Below, in pieces: positions 45,973 through 51,441 of a stretch of 51,441 nt of DNA. Source of the stretch: an uncultured Clostridia bacterium (lineage in GTDB: Bacteria > Bacillota > Clostridia > Christensenellales > CAG-917); contig CALVKR010000010.1 in assembly GCA_944332995.1 (NCBI GenBank), positions 1-51,441 of the forward strand, in the 5' to 3' direction. The position numbers and the translations under genes are program-made. The stretch's first letter is position 1. Each line of letters opens with the position of its first letter. The notes under the pieces are model-generated. The model ran no database searches and was not told the origin of the DNA. It saw only the letters and a list, made by a program, of their open reading frames with translations.

Positions 45973-46956
45973 TTAAGAGAATATCTCGCCTAAAATCTTT
46001 TCCGTTTCAAAATTTACTCCGTCAAAATCCATGGCAGGGATATATATATCTTCCACCTTTAAGTGCGCTTCCCTCGCCTTCGAAAGCTCGTCGGTGGCAT
46101 AGCTTATATACCTTTCAAACTCCGCTTTTTCATACGCCATATCCGACGGCGCCTTTTTTAATGCGAGATTCAAATCTACAACCTCGCCCGCTTTTTCGGA
46201 TACATACGGCACAATCGCATATCTACCCACTACAAGGCAATCTATGCCCGAGCCAAGCGGATTCATATATGCCTCGTATCCGCAAAGCATATTCGTCAAA
46301 ATTTCAAAAAACGTTTCTCGCTGTTTGGGATAGTCATAGTTTAACGATATCAGCTGTTTACCGTCTAAGCAGTCGTCAAAGTTGACGACGCCCTGCGGAG
46401 ATATGGCGGTCATAAACTGCCTTGTGATTTTGGTCAGTTTCCGCACCTCGTATGCCACTTTTGAACATATCTGAACAAGCTTCGGTCTTATTATCTCGCA
46501 TTCGTCGTTTATTGTATCCTCAAAAAACTTTGCCGTTTTTAAATGCCTATACGCCCTGTTATAGCGTTTTGCCTTTTCCGAGCAAAGCGATGCGATTTCC
46601 TCGTAATAAGGCAAAACCTTGCCCTCGTCGATATAATCTCCGAGCGCTATGAGTTTATCCCTCACGGCAGGATATTTCGCTTCAACTACGTGCGGTGCCG
46701 TTCCGTCTACTATTGCAATTGCTTTATCCACAATGCAAACTCCGTCAAGGCTTTTGACGTCCCCGCTGCAATACCACAGCTGAGTCTTAAGCCCTTCACA
46801 CTCGGCAAAGTCGCCCACCTTTTTCATAAGCGTGCTTTTGCCCGTTCCCGCTCCGCCTTTTAATATGTATATCTTTTTCATCGGAGCCAGCCGCTCGTTA
46901 AAATAACTTTTAAATCCGTCGGCGGTGTTTCCGCCCAAAAACATTCTTACCAACAT
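45973..46956 (-). CDS. P-loop ATPase, PRK06851-like, probably sporulation-linked
   Basis: 327 residues from the ATG at 46956, five bases after GGAGG (an ATG four codons earlier contains that site). Walker A GGAGTGKST is at 34-42; IAIVDGTAPHVVEAKYPAVRD recalls the uncharacterised clostridial family PRK06851. Its biochemical role is unknown to me. It is divergent from spoVFAB across a 73-base gap, and both directions carry the same sporulation-like -10 CATAGTAT, which suggests mother-cell expression. Shorter than the usual members (about 365 residues) as I remember them. Confidence 0.75.
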   Translation of the reverse strand: MLVRMFLGGNTADGFKSYFNERLAPMKKIYILKGGAGTGKSTLMKKVGDFAECEGLKTQLWYCSGDVKSLDGVCIVDKAIAIVDGTAPHVVEAKYPAVRDKLIALGDYIDEGKVLPYYEEIASLCSEKAKRYNRAYRHLKTAKFFEDTINDECEIIRPKLVQICSKVAYEVRKLTKITRQFMTAISPQGVVNFDDCLDGKQLISLNYDYPKQRETFFEILTNMLCGYEAYMNPLGSGIDCLVVGRYAIVPYVSEKAGEVVDLNLALKKAPSDMAYEKAEFERYISYATDELSKAREAHLKVEDIYIPAMDFDGVNFETEKILGEIFS

Positions 46957-46970
46957 ATCAGCCTCCATTG

Positions 46971-47025
46971 CATACTATGGTTTTTTTTGCCGTTGTGTCA
47001 CCCTTTTAAAAAAGCTCATAGTATA
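46971..47025. promoter_or_regulatory. Mirror-image divergent sporulation-like promoters
   Basis: Plus strand: AC (47000-47001), 15 bases, CATAGTATA (47017-47025). Minus strand: AC (46995-46996), 15 bases, CATAGTATG (46971-46979). Both fit the sigma-K pattern AC-N15/17-CATAnnnTA known from Bacillus. The first serves spoVFA, the second the ATPase gene. Confidence 0.6.
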
Positions 47026-47029
47026 CATT

Positions 47030-47719
47030 ATGAAAGCGAAAATTTTTGGAAATGACGAACGCATGGCTGCCCTTTGGCAACTCATGTTAGACGACGAAAC
47101 AAAAAACGAAAAGGAAGTATTCGTTGCCGCTCCGCAAACGAGCGTCGACGCCGCCTTCGTCAAAAAAGAGATATTGCCCTGCGACTGCGTTTTCTTTTAC
47201 GGCAAGATAGATAAGGGCGCACTAAAACTTCTTGACGGCTACCCTCACTACTGTATGCTGAGCGACGAGATTTTCGCCGACCAAAATGCGTCGCTCACGG
47301 CAATAGCCGCGCTCAATATTCTGAGCGATTTTAAAATATCGCCGTCCGACGCCAAAATTCTCATCATAGGCTTTGGCAGGATAGGCGTTCACCTGTCTAA
47401 AATTCTTTGGGGACTCGGGGCAAAATACGACGTGGCGTCCACCTCGTCGACAAGGCAGGCTCGGGCTTTTGCGCACGAGGTTATGTCGCTCGGCGAGCTC
47501 GACTTTTCAAAATACGACGTAATAATCAACACGGCGCCCGTTCCTATCATAGCCAAACCGTCCGCCACCACGCTCTATATCGACCTGGCAGGCGAATTCT
47601 ATAAAGATATAAACCTTATGAAAAACGGTTCGGCATACTTTGGCGGTCTGCCTGCAAAATATTATCCCAAGTCGTCGGCTAAACTTATTTATGACTTTAT
47701 CAAAAGGAGCATAAAATGA
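47030..47719 (+). CDS. spoVFA: Dipicolinate synthase subunit A
   Basis: 229 residues from the ATG at 47030, where KIFGNDERM aligns with the start of Bacillus SpoVFA. The Rossmann motif ILIIGFGRIGVHLSKILWGLG is at about 111-131, followed by the SSTRQARA stretch. With SpoVFB it oxidises dihydrodipicolinate to dipicolinic acid in the mother cell. It is much shorter than the Bacillus protein (about 297 residues), mostly between the N-terminus and the Rossmann fold. No ribosome site is visible; the -10 element almost touches the ATG. It overlaps spoVFB by four bases (ATGA). Confidence 0.87.
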   Translation: MKAKIFGNDERMAALWQLMLDDETKNEKEVFVAAPQTSVDAAFVKKEILPCDCVFFYGKIDKGALKLLDGYPHYCMLSDEIFADQNASLTAIAALNILSDFKISPSDAKILIIGFGRIGVHLSKILWGLGAKYDVASTSSTRQARAFAHEVMSLGELDFSKYDVIINTAPVPIIAKPSATTLYIDLAGEFYKDINLMKNGSAYFGGLPAKYYPKSSAKLIYDFIKRSIK

Positions 47720-48282
47720 AAAAGATAGGCTTTTGCGTGTGCGGTTCGTTTTGCACCTTAAAGGCAACGCTTGCCGCTCTCGACGATTTAATATCAAAGG
47801 ACTTCGACGTAACGCCGATTTTCAGTTTTAACGTGGCAAATCTCGACACCCGTTTTTTCAAGGCGGAAGATTTTAAAAAGGCTGTGGAAGACAAGACGGG
47901 CAAAAAAATTATCTGCACTCTGCAAGATGCGGAGCCGATTGCAAAAGCGAACCTTGACGCCGTCCTCGTCCTGCCTTGTACGGGAAACACTCTTGCAAAA
48001 ATCGCAAACGGCATAACGGATACCCCCGTCACTCTTGCGGTAAAGGCTCAGCTGAGAAACAACCGTCCCGTAGTCGTAGCTCTGTCGTCAAACGACGCAT
48101 TGGGGGCAAACGCTAAAAACGTAGGACTTTTGACCAACACCAAAAACGTGTTTTTCGTTCCGCTCAGGCAAGACGCCCCTGACGAAAAACCAAATTCTAT
48201 GGTTGCCGATTTTTCGCTGACAGCAAATACCTTAAATGCGGCAATCGAGGAAGGCAGGCAATATCAACCGAGATACGTTTGA
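47716..48282 (+). CDS. spoVFB: Dipicolinate synthase subunit B
   Basis: 188 residues of the flavoprotein (HFCD) fold. GFCVCGSFCTLKATL at the start, VLPCTGNTLAKIANGITDTPVTLA in the middle and QDAPDEKPNSMVADF near the end are characteristic of SpoVFB. AGGAG lies within the end of spoVFA. The pair feeds on the DapA product, tying this locus to the dapA operon at 22 kb. Confidence 0.93.
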   Translation: MKKIGFCVCGSFCTLKATLAALDDLISKDFDVTPIFSFNVANLDTRFFKAEDFKKAVEDKTGKKIICTLQDAEPIAKANLDAVLVLPCTGNTLAKIANGITDTPVTLAVKAQLRNNRPVVVALSSNDALGANAKNVGLLTNTKNVFFVPLRQDAPDEKPNSMVADFSLTANTLNAAIEEGRQYQPRYV

Positions 48283-48306
48283 TTTTATAAATCCAATTCG
48301 TTTAAA

Positions 48307-48333
48307 CTATGCGGCTTTACGCCGCATTTTTTA
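48307..48333 (+). terminator. Terminator of spoVFAB
   Basis: ATGCGGC-TTTAC-GCCGCAT followed by TTTTTT, about 25 bases after the stop. Confidence 0.93.
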
Positions 48334-48822
48334 TTGCTTGAGCCCCCGTGCCTTTTCCCGTCGTTTTTTCCTCTTTTTCAATTTTGCCGTCTTTTACATT
48401 TTCAACGATGATAACAAGTCGGCATCTTGAACTCCCGACGCTATAACTTAATCTCGGCGCTATAATCTCTCTTTTTTTTTGCGCTCCGCAAACTGTTCCC
48501 GCTTTTCTTGCTTTTTGCCGTTACACCAACGTTACACCCTTTTAATTCGTCATTAAACGCTAAAAAACAAAATCAAATTTAATAAAACTCTTAAAAAGCA
48601 AGCTCCGAAATCTCGGCTGAAATCCTCACCGTTAAAAACAACCTATCGAGGTCGATAGTCACTTTAGCCGTTTGCAAATTTTTAAACCCCTTGCAAAAAC
48701 CGTTTGGCCAAAACTTGTCGCTCGCCAAAAAAGCTGCCGACCGCCCTATCGCTCAATTGACCGCCTTTAAATTTTTACAAATGAATATATAAAAATATGA
48801 GAACACTGCAATTTATTTGTGG
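48334..48822. other. Spacer without recognised features
   Basis: A/T-rich, with no credible frame on either strand and no strong hairpin. The last bases hold TAATAT (48823-48828), the likely -10 of the next gene. Confidence 0.4.
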
Positions 48823-48834
48823 TAATATTTAAAT

Positions 48835-49323
48835 ATGAGCATACGAGGATTTTGTCCGTTCGTAAACGGCGACAGCAGAATATTGATTTTAGGCAGTTTT
48901 CCGAGCGTCAAATCGAGGGAGGAAAACTTCTACTACGGAAACAAGCAAAACCGCTTTTGGCGGACGCTCGCCCAAATCTTCGGAGAGGAGCTCCCGACCA
49001 CAGTCGATGAAAAAAAGGATATGCTGTCAAAACACAAGGTAGCCCTTTGGGACGTCGTGGTGGAATGCGAAATCGAAGGCTCGCTCGACGCGGACATAAA
49101 AAACGCCGTCGTATGCGACATGACTCAGATTTTCAAAACGGCTGCCGTAAAGCGGATAATACTGAACGGCGGAGCGGCAAAAAAATATTTCAAAAAAGCA
49201 TATCCCAACCTTATGTCTATAACCGATTGCCTGCCGTCAACGTCACCGGCAAATACCAAATTTGATTTTAAGATATGGAAGAAAGCGCTTGTCAAAGCGC
49301 TAACCGATAAAGACGAGCTTTAG
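48835..49323 (+). CDS. DNA-deoxyinosine glycosylase-like (uracil-DNA glycosylase superfamily, family 6)
   Basis: 162 residues, the family length. Motif A ILGSFPSVKSREENFYYGNKQNRFW (about 18-42, with Asn39 in place) and the C-terminal LPSTSPAN loop are those of hypoxanthine-DNA glycosylases. It should remove deaminated adenine (hypoxanthine), perhaps uracil, from DNA. No ribosome site: TAATAT ends six bases before the ATG, as at 16158, so a leaderless mRNA is possible. Stands alone. Confidence 0.88.
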   Translation: MSIRGFCPFVNGDSRILILGSFPSVKSREENFYYGNKQNRFWRTLAQIFGEELPTTVDEKKDMLSKHKVALWDVVVECEIEGSLDADIKNAVVCDMTQIFKTAAVKRIILNGGAAKKYFKKAYPNLMSITDCLPSTSPANTKFDFKIWKKALVKALTDKDEL

Positions 49324-49743
49324 CACAGCGCTTGCGGTTAATGACAAGCGTAATGCGTAAACAAAAAAGTATGCCATTTGCGATTTCTTCCTGTGCTATA
49401 GGGGAATAAGTCCGACGGTCCGGGAACGGTTTGTAACACTAAAACTATTTCCCACATTTAAACTTTTTAAATTGATTAAACTGCTTACGTTTTTCGCTCC
49501 AGTTATATCTTACTGCTTTCAAATCTTTTCACGCATGTTCATTTGTGCATTTATAATCCGGATAAATTTAAACGAATTAAATGTGAAAACTCCTTAAAAA
49601 TCAAAAGTAAATTTCTAAATTTTTAAATTTGACCATATATCGATTTGAATTCTCGACGCCCTATTTAAAACTCATTTCAATTTGACGTCGATAAACACCA
49701 AGGTATACACCTTTCAACCCCTTTCATTCGCCTTTTAAAAAAT
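49324..49743. other. Spacer between the glycosylase gene and the 5S-like array
   Basis: A/T-rich with no gene I can support on either strand and no clear terminator for the glycosylase gene. Confidence 0.4.
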
Positions 49744-50330
49744 TTAATACCATTTATGCCATATCCCATCTGTAAGACAATGTGCCGACAGCCCGCCACG
49801 CCAAAACTGTTGCGTTAAAAAAAAGCACGAAAGTGTTTCTCCCTGAAAAGCAAGAACGTTATATCCTCCCGGATTGAAACTCAATAAAAAAGAAGCACGT
49901 TCGTGCTTGCATTTTCTGAAAAAGCAAGGGCGTCTTATCTTTACAAATTTAAATACCAATAAAAACACTACGTGCTATTGCACTCCGTGTTTTTTTATTA
50001 ACATTTAAATAACACGTTCCCTATAAAAAATTCATATCCTACCAGATTAAATTACAATAAAAAACACGCAGTGTTTCCACACTCCGTGTTTTATATCCTG
50101 TAAATAATTACTTGCTTTTAAACTATCATATCTTCACAGATTTATACTCAATAAAAACACGCAGTGTTTACACTTCGTGTTCTCACTCCGTGTTTTTTTA
50201 TTAACATTTAAATAACACGCTCCCTATAAAAAATTCATATCCTACCAGATTATATTACAATAAAAAACACGCAGTGTTTCCACACTCCGTGTTTTTTTGG
50301 ACACTAAAAAAGAAGCACTTTCGTGCTTCT
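49744..50330 (-). repeat. Array of decayed 5S rRNA 3'-end copies and terminator hairpins
   Basis: Five degenerate copies of the 5S segment AATCTGGGAGGATATGA (minus strand) occur near 49860-49874, 49934-49948, 50033-50047, 50127-50141 and 50236-50250, at spacings of 74-119 bases from each other and from the true 5S (50355-50369). Each is flanked by a GC-capped hairpin of CACG...CGTG type with A and T tracts. A block of about 120 bases (49981-50100) recurs 203 bases later (50184-50303) with two or three changes. The copy nearest the 5S ends in a good terminator, GAAGCAC-GAAA-GTGCTTC (50311-50330). Confidence 0.8.
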
Positions 50331-50344
50331 TCTTTTCTGAAAAA

Positions 50345-50458
50345 CCGGCAACGTCATATCCTCCCAGATCGTGTCCAATCAAGTACTTTCTGCGCTAAGG
50401 AGCTTAACTTCTGTGTTCGGTATGAGAACAGGTGGATCCTCCTTGCTATAATCACCGG
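50345..50458 (-). rRNA. rrf: 5S ribosomal RNA
   Basis: Minus strand from CCGGTGATTATAGC to ACGTTGCCGG, with the conserved CCGAACACAGAAGTTAAGC and GGGAGGATATGACGTTGCC. Ends pair (CCGG with CCGG), so the mature molecule is about 114-118 bases. Confidence 0.96.
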
Positions 50459-50519
50459 TTATGGTTGAATGTGTGCACATTCACAACTGCATAGAAATAA
50501 GAGTGTTTAACGTATTTAT
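50459..50519 (-). other. 23S-5S spacer with processing stem
   Basis: About 60 bases; GTTGAATGTG-TG-CACATTCACAAC forms a hairpin typical of rRNA processing. No tRNA lies between the two rRNAs. Confidence 0.5.

Positions 50520-51441
<922 letters not shown>

Overview
The window looks like a chromosomal piece of an anaerobic, probably spore-forming Bacillota (Clostridia-like) genome. The evidence is a bifunctional AdhE, two distinct [FeFe]-hydrogenase proteins, a flavodiiron protein with rubredoxin, a small clostridial-type ferredoxin, both subunits of the sporulation-specific dipicolinate synthase, strong AGGAGG-type ribosome sites, AT-rich spacers and a 23S-5S rRNA end. I cannot name the genus from the sequence alone.

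Layout. 0.4-3.9 kb: an APH-type kinase gene behind adhE. 4.2-9.1 kb: a five-gene hydrogenase operon (two tiny [2Fe-2S] thioredoxin-like ferredoxins, a HydS-type sensory hydrogenase with a PAS domain, a SpoIIE/PP2C phosphatase, and a group-B-like [FeFe] hydrogenase). The adhE and hydrogenase promoters carry the same 20-bp palindrome just downstream of the -10. 9.4-13.7 kb: typA/bipA, an amidohydrolase and guaB. 14.3-21.3 kb: a metallophosphoesterase lipoprotein, a small lipoprotein, a YkvI-like transporter, and a three-gene operon (membrane protein, TPR protein, Asp/Cys/His-tailed protein). 21.4-24.5 kb: asd-dapA-dapB, in which DapB carries a C-terminal aspartokinase-type double ACT domain. 24.7-26.7 kb: a four-domain flavodiiron protein and rubredoxin. 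27.1 kb: tRNA-Ser(CGA), with a displaced second copy of its 3' end. 27.6-36.0 kb: a complete arginine pathway, argG-argH-argC-argJ-argB-argD-argF, all on the minus strand. 36.5-45.4 kb: ferredoxin, a CBM20-like protein with a Lys/Thr/Ala tail, an HtrA-like lipoprotein protease and a very large LRR/InlB-repeat lipoprotein. 46-48.3 kb: a P-loop ATPase diverging from spoVFA-spoVFB. 48.8-49.3 kb: a family-6 type DNA glycosylase. 49.7-51.4 kb: the 3' part of an rRNA operon (23S, 5S, minus strand) followed by a decayed array of 5S-tail and terminator copies.

How the genes fit together. Fermentative redox disposal (AdhE, the hydrogenases, the H2-sensing module) seems to be under one shared operator. 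The lysine branch supplies dihydrodipicolinate both for lysine/peptidoglycan and, through SpoVFAB, for spore dipicolinate. The ACT domain on DapB could partition that flux. The ATPase and spoVFAB are read from mirror-image sporulation-like promoters. Several spacers carry short tandem repeats (11, 13, 35 and 49 bp) that no gene explains.

The best candidates for something undescribed are: the DapB-ACT fusion; the shared palindromic operator together with the sensory-hydrogenase/phosphatase operon; the pseudo-5S array after the rRNA operon; and the tailed cytosolic CBM20-like protein.
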